A DNA stretch of 64,000 bases. It comes from Azospirillum fermentarium (GTDB lineage Bacteria; Pseudomonadota; Alphaproteobacteria; Azospirillales; Azospirillaceae). This document shows, piece by piece, positions 37,155 to 47,228 of the stretch. The position numbers were made by a program, and so were the translations under genes. Within the stretch, counting starts at the first letter, position 1; the number at the start of each line of letters is the position of its first letter. Location of the stretch: NCBI RefSeq assembly GCF_025961205.1, contig NZ_JAOQNH010000001.1, forward strand, positions 2,008,001 through 2,072,000. Reading direction: 5' to 3'. The notes under the pieces were generated by a model. That model saw only the letters and a list, made by a program, of their open reading frames with translations, did not search any database and was not told where the DNA came from.

Positions 37155-38111
37155 ATGTTCCATCTTCGTCTTGTGCGGGACAACACGCGCATTCCCTTCA
37201 TGAAGGGGCGGCACGCGGGGCTGATCGTGTCGGCGCTGCTGTCGCTGGCCTCGGTGATCCTGTTCTTCCATCCGGGGCTGAACTACGGCATCGACTTTGC
37301 CGGCGGCATCGTGATCGAGGCACGCACCCCCCAGGCCGCCGATTTCCCCAGCCTGCGCCACACCCTGTCGGGCCTGAACATGGGTCAGGTGCAGTTGCAG
37401 GAGTTCGGTTCGCCCCAGGACGTGCTGATCCGCCTGGAACGCCAGCCGGGCGACGATGCGGCCCAGCAGCGGGCCGCCGATCAGGTGCGCGCCACGCTGG
37501 CCAAGGAAATCCCCGGCACCCAGGTCCGCCGGGTGGAAGCGGTGGGCGCGTCGGTGTCGGGCGAACTGTTCGCCAACGGCATGATCGCGCTCGGCCTCGC
37601 CATGGTGGCGATGCTGGTCTACATCTGGTTCCGCTTCGAATGGCAGTTCGGGGCGGGGGCGGTGGTGACGCTGTTGCTGGACATCACCAAGACCGTCGGC
37701 TTCTACGCCGTCACCGACATCCAGTTCAACCTGACCGCCATCGCCGCCATCCTGACCATCATGGGCTATTCGGTGAACGACAAGGTGGTGGTCTATGACC
37801 GGGTGCGCGAGAACCTGCGCATCTACAAGAAGATGCCGCTGCGCGAGCTGATCGACCTGTCGATCAACGAGACGCTGAACCGCACGCTGGGCACGTCCAT
37901 GTGCACCTTCCTGTCGGTTCTGCCGCTGGCCATCTTCGGCGGCGAGGCGCTGCAGGATTTCGGCATCGTGCTGATCTTCGGCGTCATCATCGCTACCTCC
38001 TCGTCGATCTTCATCGCCGCCCCCATCTTGCTGTTCCTGGGCGAAAACCGGCTGCGCCGCGGCTCGCCCGACAGCGAACAGCCGGCTGCGGCCACCAAAC
38101 CGGCCCCATGA
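37155..38111 (+). CDS. secF: Protein translocase subunit SecF
   Basis: A 318 aa membrane protein. The SecF motif GIDFAGGIVIEARTP follows the first helix, and YSVNDKVVVYDRVREN lies in the fourth helix region. It pairs with SecD, encoded just upstream. Confidence 0.97.
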   Translation: MFHLRLVRDNTRIPFMKGRHAGLIVSALLSLASVILFFHPGLNYGIDFAGGIVIEARTPQAADFPSLRHTLSGLNMGQVQLQEFGSPQDVLIRLERQPGDDAAQQRAADQVRATLAKEIPGTQVRRVEAVGASVSGELFANGMIALGLAMVAMLVYIWFRFEWQFGAGAVVTLLLDITKTVGFYAVTDIQFNLTAIAAILTIMGYSVNDKVVVYDRVRENLRIYKKMPLRELIDLSINETLNRTLGTSMCTFLSVLPLAIFGGEALQDFGIVLIFGVIIATSSSIFIAAPILLFLGENRLRRGSPDSEQPAAATKPAP

Positions 38112-38133
38112 CGGGGCCGGCGGGGGAAAAGCG

Positions 38134-38508
38134 ATGAACATCTCCGAATTCATTCCCGCCGACAGTTTCGTCATCGACGGCTATGGCGACGGTCAGTTCT
38201 GCGTCCGCGGCGTCTGGCACGCCGGGGCGCAGCTCGTCTTCCCCGACGCGCTGGTGCCGTGGGGGACGGGGGCGTTCGAGGATCTGACGATCGGCGACTT
38301 CGCCCCGATTCTGGAGCGGGCCGGACAGATCGACATCCTGCTGTTCGGCACGGGCGCCCGGAACCGGCTGGTTCCCAAGGCGCTTCGGCAACCGTTGCGC
38401 GAAGCGGGTGTGGTGGTGGACGGCATGGACACCGGGGCGGCCTGCCGCACCTACAACGTCCTGCTGACCGAAGGGCGGCGGATTGCCGCGGCTCTGTTGC
38501 CGGTGTAA
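38134..38508 (+). CDS. Mth938-like domain protein (DUF498)
   Basis: A 124 aa protein of the Mth938/NDUFAF3 family (DFAPILERAGQIDILLFGTG; EAGVVVDGMDTGAACRTYNVLL). In alphaproteobacteria it commonly follows secDF, and its mitochondrial relative assists complex I assembly. It has GGGGAAAAGCG just before the ATG. The role in bacteria is not defined. Confidence 0.85.
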   Translation: MNISEFIPADSFVIDGYGDGQFCVRGVWHAGAQLVFPDALVPWGTGAFEDLTIGDFAPILERAGQIDILLFGTGARNRLVPKALRQPLREAGVVVDGMDTGAACRTYNVLLTEGRRIAAALLPV

Positions 38509-38568
38509 GCTTTTCTTCGGCCCGACCAGACGGATTACCCCCTTTGCCCCGATGAGCGGGGAAAAGCG

Positions 38569-40830
38569 ATGGTATTCCGCCGCGACGAATGGTTGAATAC
38601 GGGACTGATGACCCGACCCGATCTCGACCTTGCGCATCTGCGCCTGTTCGTAGCGGTGGCGGAAGGCGGGATCGCCTCTGCCGCCCGTTCCCTCGGCTGC
38701 ACCGAACACGATGTGCAGGACGGTCTGCGCACCCTGGAGGAGCGGTACGGACACCCGTTGCTGACCGCGGAGGGGCCGACCGCCGATGGCCGCCGGCTGC
38801 TGACGCGGGCCCGCCGCATTCTGTCGCTGTTCGACGAAACGGTGGACGCGCTGGACCGCGGCACCCTGGCCGCCAGCCATCTGGCCGACAAGGACGGCGC
38901 CGGTGACGCGCTGATGCTGCGCGACCTGCTGGGCGATGCGGTGGGGTGCATCAGCGAAGGCTTCGTGCTGTTCGACCCCGACGGGCGGCTGGTGCTGTGC
39001 AACGACCGTTACCGCGAAGCCTATCCGCTGCTGGCGGACAAGCTGCGGCCGGGCGTGTCGTTCGCCGACCTTCTTCGCACCGCCCTGGACCGCGGGGCCG
39101 GGGGGCAGGTCATCAACCCGACCCTGTGGGTGGAAGAACGCCTGCGCCGCCATTTCGACAGCGAGGCGCCCACCGACCACCGGCTGGGCGACGGGTGCTG
39201 GTACCGCATCAGCGAACACGCCACCCGTTTCGGCGGCATCGTCAAGGTTCTGACCGACATCACCGAACTCAAGCGCCATGAAGAGGCGCTGGCCCACAGC
39301 GAAAACCGTTACCGCCAGCTTGTGGAAACCGCCCCCTATGGCGTGATCGTGTGGGATGGGGTGCGGGTGCGCTTCGCCAACCGCGCGGCGGCGGACATCC
39401 TGGGCACGGACGCCGTGGAGGACATGGCGGCTCTGCCGCGCCTGTCCGATCCCACGGCGCCGGGGCTGGGGGAACCGCTGTTCGCCCATCTGCCGCCGCC
39501 CTGCGTCCAGCGTGCCCCCGGCCCGGCCATGGCGGCGCAGGTGGACACGGCCGGCGGCGGCGTCCGCGACCTGGAGGCCGGGGTCCATCCCTTCGCCATC
39601 GACGGCGCGCCCGCGTGGCTGTTGGTGCTGAACGACGTGACCCAGCGCAAACAGGCGGAGCGGGCGCTGAACCAGTCGCAGAAGATGCAGGCCATCGGCC
39701 AGCTTGCCGGCGGTATCGCGCACGAATTCAACAACATGCTGACCGCCATTGGCGGTTTCGCCCACATGGCCCGCCGCGCCCCCGCTGACCGCCCCCGCGT
39801 GGAGCAGTGTTTGGGCGAGATCATCAAGGCCACCGACCGCGCCGCCGGGCTGACGTCGCAGCTTCTCACCTTCGGACGGCAGGAACCGGGGGAGGCCGCG
39901 CGTCTGGTCACCGTCGCCCCGCAGCTGGAGGAGGCGCGCCGCTTCCTGCGCCCGATCCTGGGGGAACGCTACAGCCTGGAGATCGACGTCCGCGCGGCCG
40001 ATGCGGTGGTGCTGATCGAGCCGGCCCACCTGCACCAGTCGCTGGTCAATCTGGCCATCAACAGCCGGGATGCCATGCCGGGCGGCGGCCCCATCACCAT
40101 CACGCTGGACCGCGGGGTGCCCGATGCCGCCTTCTGGCGCCGTCACACGGCCTTGCGCCGCGGCACCTATGTCACCATCCAGGTGCGCGACGCCGGGGAG
40201 GGCATCGCGCCCGACGCCATCGACCGTATCTTCGAACCCTTCTACACCACCAAACAGCAGGGGGAAGGGACGGGGCTGGGCCTGTCGCTGGTCTATTCCA
40301 CCGTCACCCGCGCCGGCGGCGCGGTGGAGGTGTGGTCGGAACCGGGGCAGGGCACCGCCTTCACCCTTTATTTTCCCGCCGAACGCGGCACGCTGGGCTA
40401 CGGTGCCGGCGACGGTGGCGATGACGCCCCGGCGGAGGAGGTGGAGGACGGACCGTCCGTTGCGGCCACGGTGCTGCTGGTGGAGGATGAGGAACAGGTG
40501 CGCGAGTTCATCCGCCTGACCCTGGAGGATATGGGCATGCGGGTGGTCATCGCCGCCGACGGGCAGGAGGCGCTGGAGCTGTTCCACAGCCAGGGCGGGG
40601 CCTTCGACCTGCTGGTCAGCGATCTGGTGATGCCGCGCATGGGCGGGGCCGAGTTGACCCGCCGCCTGCGGGAAGAGGCGGGCGACCTGCCGGTGGTGCT
40701 GATGTCCGGCTACCCGCCGGAAACCGAGCCGCTGGACGGGCTGCTGGCCGATTCCAGCCGCATCGCGTTCCTGCACAAGCCGGTGAACCCCGACGCTCTG
40801 GCCGCGCGCATCCACGCGCTGGTCGTCTGA
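38569..40830 (+). CDS. Hybrid histidine kinase with N-terminal LysR-type winged helix
   Basis: A 753 aa soluble sensor. Residues about 18-76 are a LysR-type DNA-binding winged helix (LDLAHLRLFVAVAEGG; LEERYGHPLL). A PAS-7 domain (about 120-238) and a second PAS (about 240-360) follow. HisKA has [16 protein letters not shown] with His385; the ATPase has an N-box NLAINSRDAM, DAGEGIAPD and GTGLGLSLVY. A receiver with Asp685 (VSDLVMPRMGG) ends the protein. A DNA-binding helix fused to a kinase is rare. It has GGGGAAAAGCG before the ATG, and its partner receiver gene starts 13 bases after its stop. Confidence 0.88.
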   Translation: MVFRRDEWLNTGLMTRPDLDLAHLRLFVAVAEGGIASAARSLGCTEHDVQDGLRTLEERYGHPLLTAEGPTADGRRLLTRARRILSLFDETVDALDRGTLAASHLADKDGAGDALMLRDLLGDAVGCISEGFVLFDPDGRLVLCNDRYREAYPLLADKLRPGVSFADLLRTALDRGAGGQVINPTLWVEERLRRHFDSEAPTDHRLGDGCWYRISEHATRFGGIVKVLTDITELKRHEEALAHSENRYRQLVETAPYGVIVWDGVRVRFANRAAADILGTDAVEDMAALPRLSDPTAPGLGEPLFAHLPPPCVQRAPGPAMAAQVDTAGGGVRDLEAGVHPFAIDGAPAWLLVLNDVTQRKQAERALNQSQKMQAIGQLAGGIAHEFNNMLTAIGGFAHMARRAPADRPRVEQCLGEIIKATDRAAGLTSQLLTFGRQEPGEAARLVTVAPQLEEARRFLRPILGERYSLEIDVRAADAVVLIEPAHLHQSLVNLAINSRDAMPGGGPITITLDRGVPDAAFWRRHTALRRGTYVTIQVRDAGEGIAPDAIDRIFEPFYTTKQQGEGTGLGLSLVYSTVTRAGGAVEVWSEPGQGTAFTLYFPAERGTLGYGAGDGGDDAPAEEVEDGPSVAATVLLVEDEEQVREFIRLTLEDMGMRVVIAADGQEALELFHSQGGAFDLLVSDLVMPRMGGAELTRRLREEAGDLPVVLMSGYPPETEPLDGLLADSSRIAFLHKPVNPDALAARIHALVV

Positions 40831-40843
40831 CCGGGGGCCGCGG

Positions 40844-42847
40844 ATGGCCGCGCGCATCGACGTCAACTCCCCCACCCTGGAAGCCAGCGCCGTCGATTCC
40901 TACGACGTGGACGCGCTGCTGTTCGAACTGGGCGCCGACGCGGGCGCCCAGGACGAGGGCGTGCCGGTGTGCACCGAGCCGCAGCACCTGTTCACCAGCA
41001 CCGCGCGTTTCTTCGCCGCCGACGCGCTGGCCGATTTCCTGGACGGCCAGCGGCTGACGCCCACGGAAATGCTGCACCGGGTGACACCCCTGTGCGCCTT
41101 TCAGGAATGGCACCGCCGCCGGGCGGTGCTGGAGCGCATCGCCCATGCCCAGGCCAAGCCCGGCCACCGCAACGCGCAGATCCGCGTGGAAGAGGTGCTG
41201 GATCTGGAAAAGGGCGTCATCGAGCTTGCCAAGCAGCGCGGCCACCGGGGACCGGCGCCGGGGTTCGACGCCCGCACCTTTGGCGCCGCGGTGTCGGGGG
41301 CGTTTCAGGGGGGGCCTGATTTCGACGCCCGCTACGCCCTGGATTCCCTGGTGTCGAGCTGGCTGGCCGACAGCACCAGCTACGAGGTCAAGCTGGTCCG
41401 CCTGCTGTCGCTGGAAAGCGACGGGCTGAGCCGGGAGGGGATCGCCGTCATCGATCAGGTGATCGGGGAAATCCTGGCGTCCCGCGCCGGGGTGGAGGAG
41501 CTGTTCGGCTGGTGCAAGGGGCTGCATCCGCTGCTGGATGCGCTGGTCCAGGTCTGGAAGGGCGACGGGGTGCTGGGCGATGGGGCGCCGGTGGTGCTGC
41601 GCCGTCTGGCCGCCTTCGTCGGACGGCGCCGGGCGCCGGGGGCGCGGCGGGGGCTGGAGATGTCGCTGCACCGGGTGCTGATCGGCACCCAGCGGCTGAC
41701 GCCGCCCAACAGCTACGACCCCCGCGCCCTGTCCACCATTCTGGATGAGATGCTGGCGACCGGGGCGGTGGCCAGCCGCCTGCGCACCACGGGGGGATAC
41801 ATCGGCGGCGACCGGACGCGCCGCATCCTCGACCGCCGCATCGCCCGGCTGCTGACGCCGGACAAGCTGGACGCGGTGCTGCAGGACAAGACCCATTACG
41901 CCCGCCTGATCGACCTGTTCACCCTGGAATCCGCCACCTTCGGCGATCAGAGCCGCAAGATGATCGCGGCGGCCATCCAGAAGCATCTGGAACAGCGGGA
42001 GTTGACCCAGCGCCTGTTCGAAGGGATGCGCACGCCGCGCGCGCGGATCAAGGCGCTGTCGGACCTGCACCGCCGGCTGCTGCGCAGCGGGTTGCCCGAG
42101 TCTTTGCGCGACAGTTTCGGGCGGATGCTGGACGAGCTTCAGTATCTCTATCTGCGCACCAACCGCATCCTGGCACGGCTGGCCTGCGACAAGAAACCGG
42201 CGGTGGAGGAGGTGATGGATTTCGCCGCCCTGCTTGCCGAAAACGCCTTCACCGAACCCAAATGCGCCGCGGCCATCCGCATGCTGATCGGGCACCACAC
42301 CCGCTCGCCGTCCTTCCTGCGCGCCTATCTCAACCATTGGCGGGAAAAGGCGGAGCGGGACGGGCTGGCGGCGGGGGCCGACGAGCGCAGCAGCATCTTC
42401 CAGGCCCTGTTCACCACCCTGGCCGAAGCCGGCGTGCCGCTGAAGGACATGGCCGACCTGCGGGTGCTTCTGGCCGAGGACGAATCCCAGGCCCGCGCCT
42501 ATGTCCGCATGATCCTGCGCGATCTGGGCGTCGTGGCGATCACCGAAGCCGAGGACGGGCACGCCGCCCTGTCGTGTTTCACCGGCCATGAGGCCGATTT
42601 CGACATCATCATCTGCGACTGGAAGATGCCGCGGCTGTCGGGGCTGGAATTCCTGAAGATGGTGCGCGCCGTGCGGCCCGACATGCCCTTTCTGATGGTG
42701 ACCGGGCTCGCCACCATGATCGCGGTGGAAGAGGCGATGGCCCACGATGTCACCGCCTATATCGCCAAGCCCTTCGCGCCCGAGCAGCTTGAGGAGAAGC
42801 TTCTGATCCTGGTCAACCGCGACCCGGCTCTCCCGGCCAAGCCCTGA
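40844..42847 (+). CDS. Response regulator with long unassigned N-terminal region (paralogue A)
   Basis: A 667 aa protein. Residues about 540-665 form a receiver (LLAEDESQARAYVRMI; IICDWKMPRLSGLEFL with Asp592; VTAYIAKPFAPEQL). The first about 530 residues are helical and match no domain I know, but they align with the 635 aa protein at 47229 (shared features: an LTPTE(M/L)LH stretch early, a lone DLHRRLLRSGLPES-like segment mid, and a (R/Y)-x-FLRAYL stretch before the receiver). Having the receiver at the C-terminus is reversed from most response regulators. It presumably takes phosphate from the kinase encoded directly upstream. Confidence 0.82.
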   Translation: MAARIDVNSPTLEASAVDSYDVDALLFELGADAGAQDEGVPVCTEPQHLFTSTARFFAADALADFLDGQRLTPTEMLHRVTPLCAFQEWHRRRAVLERIAHAQAKPGHRNAQIRVEEVLDLEKGVIELAKQRGHRGPAPGFDARTFGAAVSGAFQGGPDFDARYALDSLVSSWLADSTSYEVKLVRLLSLESDGLSREGIAVIDQVIGEILASRAGVEELFGWCKGLHPLLDALVQVWKGDGVLGDGAPVVLRRLAAFVGRRRAPGARRGLEMSLHRVLIGTQRLTPPNSYDPRALSTILDEMLATGAVASRLRTTGGYIGGDRTRRILDRRIARLLTPDKLDAVLQDKTHYARLIDLFTLESATFGDQSRKMIAAAIQKHLEQRELTQRLFEGMRTPRARIKALSDLHRRLLRSGLPESLRDSFGRMLDELQYLYLRTNRILARLACDKKPAVEEVMDFAALLAENAFTEPKCAAAIRMLIGHHTRSPSFLRAYLNHWREKAERDGLAAGADERSSIFQALFTTLAEAGVPLKDMADLRVLLAEDESQARAYVRMILRDLGVVAITEAEDGHAALSCFTGHEADFDIIICDWKMPRLSGLEFLKMVRAVRPDMPFLMVTGLATMIAVEEAMAHDVTAYIAKPFAPEQLEEKLLILVNRDPALPAKP

Positions 42848-43041
42848 GCGGGTGCCCGTTCGGGCGCGGCCATAAATTGCTTTATTAGAATACGGTCTTT
42901 TGTATGTCATTGAGAGTAATTACGTAAGCAGGAAACGCGATGTTAACCGGTGAGGCTCTAAACCCTTGCGTTGGGGCCGCCGGAACCGGGGTGGCCGTGT
43001 GTTGCCAGTGATTATCCACCTCATCGCAAAAGGCATCGGCC

Positions 43042-46000
43042 GTGGACGGGACGCGCAATCGCAAGGACGGGCTGCCGGAAGCGGCTGTTGAGGATTCCGT
43101 GCAGCCGTCCGCTGAGGCACCCGTTCTGTCCCCGCCGGTTCCGTTGCACACCCGTTGGCTGATCCTGCCCGAGATCCTCCTGGTCGTGCTGGGGGTGATG
43201 GCGCTGGTCGGGCTGCTGATGTTCGCCGCCGACCGGCAGGACCGCATCGCCGGCATTCAATCCCAGCGGACCGCCGCCTCGCTGCTGTCGCTGGAGCGGG
43301 AAGCGTTGGAAAAGACGGTCAGCGATTACGCGTGGTGGAACGACACGGTGAAAAATCTGGCGGCGGTCCCTCACGGCGGGTGGGCGGAAAGCCTGCTGGG
43401 ACCGGCGCTGCACAAGCAGTTCGGCGTCAACGACGCGCTGCTGCTGGACCGCAACGGTGCGGTGCTGTTCGCTTTGTCGGGCGGGCGGCTCAGCGATCCG
43501 GGGCTTCTGGCGCGTTTCGGCGCGCCGCTGCCGGCTCTGGTGGAACAGACCCGGCGGCGCATGGGCGATTCCATCCACACGGGCGATGAGCGTCCCCCGG
43601 CCTTGAGCGGGCTGATGGTGACGCGGGACGGGCAGGGGGTTCCCGTGCTCAATCTGGCGGCGGTCAGCCCGCTGTTCGTGACCACCCCCGACAGCGGCGG
43701 CGCGCCCGACCGGCTGATGCTGGTGTTCGTCCGCCAGGTGGACGCGGCGGTTCTGGAACGGATGGAGCGGCTGTTCGGCCTGCGTGATCTGGTCTATCGC
43801 TCCGATGCCGGTGTGCCCGCCGGCACGGCGGCCCTGGCCTTGAGCGCGCCCGACGGCTCCGACGTGGGGTATCTGGCATGGACGCCCGACCAGCCGGGCC
43901 GCACGCTGCTGCGCCGGGTGGCGCTGCCGCTGGCGACGGTTCTGGTGATCATGGCCGGGCTGGGGGTGCTGGCGGTCCGCCGGGCATTCAGGGCCGCTGC
44001 CGCGGTGCAGCGGGCGGCAGGGCTGCTGCGCGATGCCAACGAGGGGCTGGAACTCAGCCACCGCCGGTTCCGCGACTTCGCCGAGGCATCCTCGGACTGG
44101 TTCTGGGAAACCGGGCCGGATCATGGCTACACCTATATTTCCGAACGGCTGGAGGTGCTGCTGAAGCGCAGCCCCTGGTCGGTCTTCGGCACCTCGCTGA
44201 TGGACCTGGGGCGTTTGGCGGAAGATGCCGACACGTGGGAGGAATACCGCGCCGATATTCTGGCCGGGCGCCCCTTCCGTGACCTGGAGGTGCAGGTTGA
44301 CGACAGCGGCGACACCCCTTTGGTCCTGCGGCTCAGCGGCCAGCCGGTGCTGTCGTCCGACGGGCGGCTGCTGGGCTACCGCGGCACCGGCATCGACGTG
44401 ACCGCCGAAACCATGGCGATGATCGACGCCCGCTTCATGCAGGTGGTGGTGCACGACGCGCTGGACAGCATTTCCGAAGGCTTCGTTCTGTTCAACGCCG
44501 ACGGGCGCCTGCTGTTCTGCAACGACCGTTACCGGCAGGCGTACCCGACCATCGCCGACGTGCTGCTTCCCGGCACCACCTTCGACGAGATCCTGCGGGT
44601 GGCGGCGGTGCGCGGCGGCTACCAGGGCAGCGAACAGGACATGGTGCAGTGGATCCAGGCGCGCAAGAACCGCCATCTGGAGCACGAGGCGCCGGTGGAC
44701 AAGCGCCTGTCGGACGGGCGCTGGTACCGCATCAGCGAGCACGCCACCGGGTCGGGCGGCATCGTGAAGATCCTGATGGACATCACCGAGCTGAAGGACC
44801 GGGAACAGGAGCTGGCCGGCCAGACCGCGCGGCTGAAGGCCACCCTGGAAAGCATCAGCCAGGGCATCTGCATGTTCGACCGCGACGGCACGCTGGCGGC
44901 GTGGAACGATGATTTCCCCCGCCTGCTGGGGCTGTCCGCCGGGTTCGTCCGCTTCGGGCTGCCGCTGGGCGATCTGGCCGGGCACATGCGCAACGAGGCC
45001 GCCCCGCTGGCGCTGGCGTTCCAGCCCGACGGTTCGGCCTGCGCCCCCGTCGTTCCCGCCGCCCGGTGGGAGGTGGACCCGCTGCGCGTCGGCGACCGTT
45101 TTCTGGAGGTGCGGCGCAGCCCGATCCCCGGCGGCGGTTTCGTCGCCACCATCACCGACGTCACCGACCGCTACCGCTTCGAAGCGGTTCTGCGCGATCT
45201 GGCGCAGTCGGTGTCCCACGGCGGGGGCGAGGAGTTCTTCCGCAAGCTGGCGCTGGCGCTGGCCCGCGCGCTGGATGTGGAGATTGCCGCCGTCGCCGCC
45301 GTCACCGACGAGCCGGGAGAGGTGCGGATGCTGGCGCTGGCCGTGGACGGGGAGATGCAGCCGCCCATGGATGTCCCCCTGGCCGGCACCCCGGCGGAAC
45401 AGGTGGTGGGCCGGGCGCCGCGGGTGTTCCCGTCCGGCGTCTGTCGCCATTTTCCCAACGATCCGCTGGCGGTGCGGCTGAGGGTGGAGAGCTATTGCGG
45501 GGCGCCGCTGTTCGACGCCTCGGGCCGTCCGCTGGGCTTCATCGCCGTCATGTCGCGGCGTCCCAACCTGGACCTGATGTCGGCGCAGTCGCTGCTCGAC
45601 GTGTTCGGCGCGCGGGCGGCGGCGGAGCTGGAGCGCGCCACGACCGTCACCGCGCTGAAGGAGAGCGAGCACCGCTACCGTCAGCTTGTGGAAATGGCGC
45701 CCTACGGCATCGTCATCTGGTACCGCGGCGCCATTCAGTTCGCCAACGCCGCCGCCGCCGGCATTCTGGGCATGGCCGGGGGCGGGCTGGTGGAGGGGGG
45801 CAACCTTGCCGGCTTCCTCGACGACGGGGCGGCGGTCGAGGCCCAGATCACCAAGGCCGCCGACGGTCAGCGCCAGCGGCTGGAGGCCGAGGTCATCCGC
45901 CCGTCCGGCGAGCGCCGCCATGTGGAGGTGCAGGCTTACCCCGCCGTTTATCAGGGTGGGGCGGCGGTGCTGGTGGTGATGAACGACATCACCGAACGCC

Positions 46001-47160
46001 GCCGGGCCGAACACGAACTCCAGCGGTCGCAGAAGATGGAGGCGGTGGGCCGCATGGCCGGCGGTATCGCCCATGAATTCAACAACATGCTGACGGCCAT
46101 CGGCGGTTTTGCCCGGCTGGCCGAGCGCAGCCCCGGCGACGAGAACCGCGTGCTGTCGTGCGTGCGCGAAATCGCCAAGGCGTCCGACCGCGCCGCGGCC
46201 CTGACCTCGCAATTGCTGGATTTCAGCCGCCGGCGGGTGTCGGAGGAGACCGAGGTGGTGGGGCTGGCCGAGTTGGTCCGCGACCTGCGCGTGTTCCTGA
46301 AACCCCTGATCACCTCCAGCGTGGCGCTGGAGGTGGAGATCCGCGAACCGGCGGCCCATGCCGTGGCCAACCCGGTCACGCTCAATCAGGCCCTGCTCAA
46401 CCTGGCCATCAATGCCCGCGACGCCATGATGCCCAATGGGGGCCGGCTGGTGGTGTCGCTGGACGTGGTGACGCCGCCGCCGGTCTTTTTCGAGCGCTAC
46501 GAATACCTGAAGAAGGGGCGCTATGCCCTGTTGCGGGTCACCGACACCGGGTGCGGCATCCCGGAAGAGATCCGCGACCGCATCTGGGAACCCTTCTTCA
46601 CCACCAAGGAACCGGGCAAGGGCACGGGCCTGGGGCTGTGGATGGTCTATGGCACCGCCCGGCAGGCCGGCGGCGTGGTGGAGGTGATGTCGGAGCCGGG
46701 GCAGGGAACGGTGTTTTCGCTCTACCTGCCGGCGGTGGACCCGCCCGTCCATCAGGACGAGGGGGTGGAGAACGTCGGCCTGCCCGAGGGGGAAACCGCG
46801 TGGGTTCTGTTGGTGGACGACGAGGAATCGGTCCGGTCCTTCCTGCGCCTGACCCTGGAAGAGGCGGGGTGCGAGGTGGTGGAGGCCGCCGACGGGGTGG
46901 AGGCGCTGAAATGCTTCATGGACAGCGGGGGACTGTTCGATATCGTCATCAGCGATATCTCCATGCCACGGATGAGCGGCCCGGAACTGGCCCGCGCGCT
47001 GGAGGAGCATAATCCCGAGTTGCGCATTCTTTTCCTGACCGGCTATGCCTCCCGCGATATGGCGGAGGGGCTGACGGCCCGCCCGGGCACCCAGATCCTG
47101 ATGAAGCCGGTGACGCCCGAAAAGCTGCTGGCCGCCGTGCGCGAACTGATCGCCGCATGA
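43042..47160 (+). CDS. Large membrane hybrid histidine kinase (CHASE4-PAS-PAS-PAS-GAF-PAS)
   Basis: A 1372 aa sensor. Helix 1 (about 38-61) and helix 2 (about 294-313) bound a periplasmic CHASE4-like domain ([17 protein letters not shown]). In the cytoplasm come PAS (about 347-453), PAS-7 (467-586), PAS (597-709), GAF (723-866), PAS (873-990), HisKA ([12 protein letters not shown], His1011), ATPase ([19 protein letters not shown]) and receiver ([11 protein letters not shown], Asp1305). It starts at a GTG with AAAGG 8 bases upstream. PAS-7 and the kinase core closely resemble the kinase at 38569. Confidence 0.88.
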   Translation: MDGTRNRKDGLPEAAVEDSVQPSAEAPVLSPPVPLHTRWLILPEILLVVLGVMALVGLLMFAADRQDRIAGIQSQRTAASLLSLEREALEKTVSDYAWWNDTVKNLAAVPHGGWAESLLGPALHKQFGVNDALLLDRNGAVLFALSGGRLSDPGLLARFGAPLPALVEQTRRRMGDSIHTGDERPPALSGLMVTRDGQGVPVLNLAAVSPLFVTTPDSGGAPDRLMLVFVRQVDAAVLERMERLFGLRDLVYRSDAGVPAGTAALALSAPDGSDVGYLAWTPDQPGRTLLRRVALPLATVLVIMAGLGVLAVRRAFRAAAAVQRAAGLLRDANEGLELSHRRFRDFAEASSDWFWETGPDHGYTYISERLEVLLKRSPWSVFGTSLMDLGRLAEDADTWEEYRADILAGRPFRDLEVQVDDSGDTPLVLRLSGQPVLSSDGRLLGYRGTGIDVTAETMAMIDARFMQVVVHDALDSISEGFVLFNADGRLLFCNDRYRQAYPTIADVLLPGTTFDEILRVAAVRGGYQGSEQDMVQWIQARKNRHLEHEAPVDKRLSDGRWYRISEHATGSGGIVKILMDITELKDREQELAGQTARLKATLESISQGICMFDRDGTLAAWNDDFPRLLGLSAGFVRFGLPLGDLAGHMRNEAAPLALAFQPDGSACAPVVPAARWEVDPLRVGDRFLEVRRSPIPGGGFVATITDVTDRYRFEAVLRDLAQSVSHGGGEEFFRKLALALARALDVEIAAVAAVTDEPGEVRMLALAVDGEMQPPMDVPLAGTPAEQVVGRAPRVFPSGVCRHFPNDPLAVRLRVESYCGAPLFDASGRPLGFIAVMSRRPNLDLMSAQSLLDVFGARAAAELERATTVTALKESEHRYRQLVEMAPYGIVIWYRGAIQFANAAAAGILGMAGGGLVEGGNLAGFLDDGAAVEAQITKAADGQRQRLEAEVIRPSGERRHVEVQAYPAVYQGGAAVLVVMNDITERRRAEHELQRSQKMEAVGRMAGGIAHEFNNMLTAIGGFARLAERSPGDENRVLSCVREIAKASDRAAALTSQLLDFSRRRVSEETEVVGLAELVRDLRVFLKPLITSSVALEVEIREPAAHAVANPVTLNQALLNLAINARDAMMPNGGRLVVSLDVVTPPPVFFERYEYLKKGRYALLRVTDTGCGIPEEIRDRIWEPFFTTKEPGKGTGLGLWMVYGTARQAGGVVEVMSEPGQGTVFSLYLPAVDPPVHQDEGVENVGLPEGETAWVLLVDDEESVRSFLRLTLEEAGCEVVEAADGVEALKCFMDSGGLFDIVISDISMPRMSGPELARALEEHNPELRILFLTGYASRDMAEGLTARPGTQILMKPVTPEKLLAAVRELIAA

Positions 47161-47189
47161 CGGCCGGGCACACGGCCTCCGCGCGTGAC

Positions 47190-47211
47190 CGAAGCCCGTT
47201 TCCGGGCTTCG
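47190..47211 (+). other. Intercistronic hairpin before receiver protein B
   Basis: CGAAGCCCG (47190-47198) pairs with CGGGCTTCG (47203-47211) around a 4 base loop. There is no T-run. It sits 17 bases before the next ATG, close to the GAGGAAG ribosome site, so it might tune translation or stabilise the upstream mRNA. Confidence 0.5.
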
Positions 47212-47228
47212 CCTGAGGAAGAACCGCT

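Noticed and set aside
34922..37201. Antisense frame opposite secD
   Set aside because: Shadow of secD with no family motifs.
43021..47010. Very long antisense frame opposite the large kinase
   Set aside because: High GC leaves few stop codons; the sense frame has complete kinase motifs and the antisense product resembles nothing.
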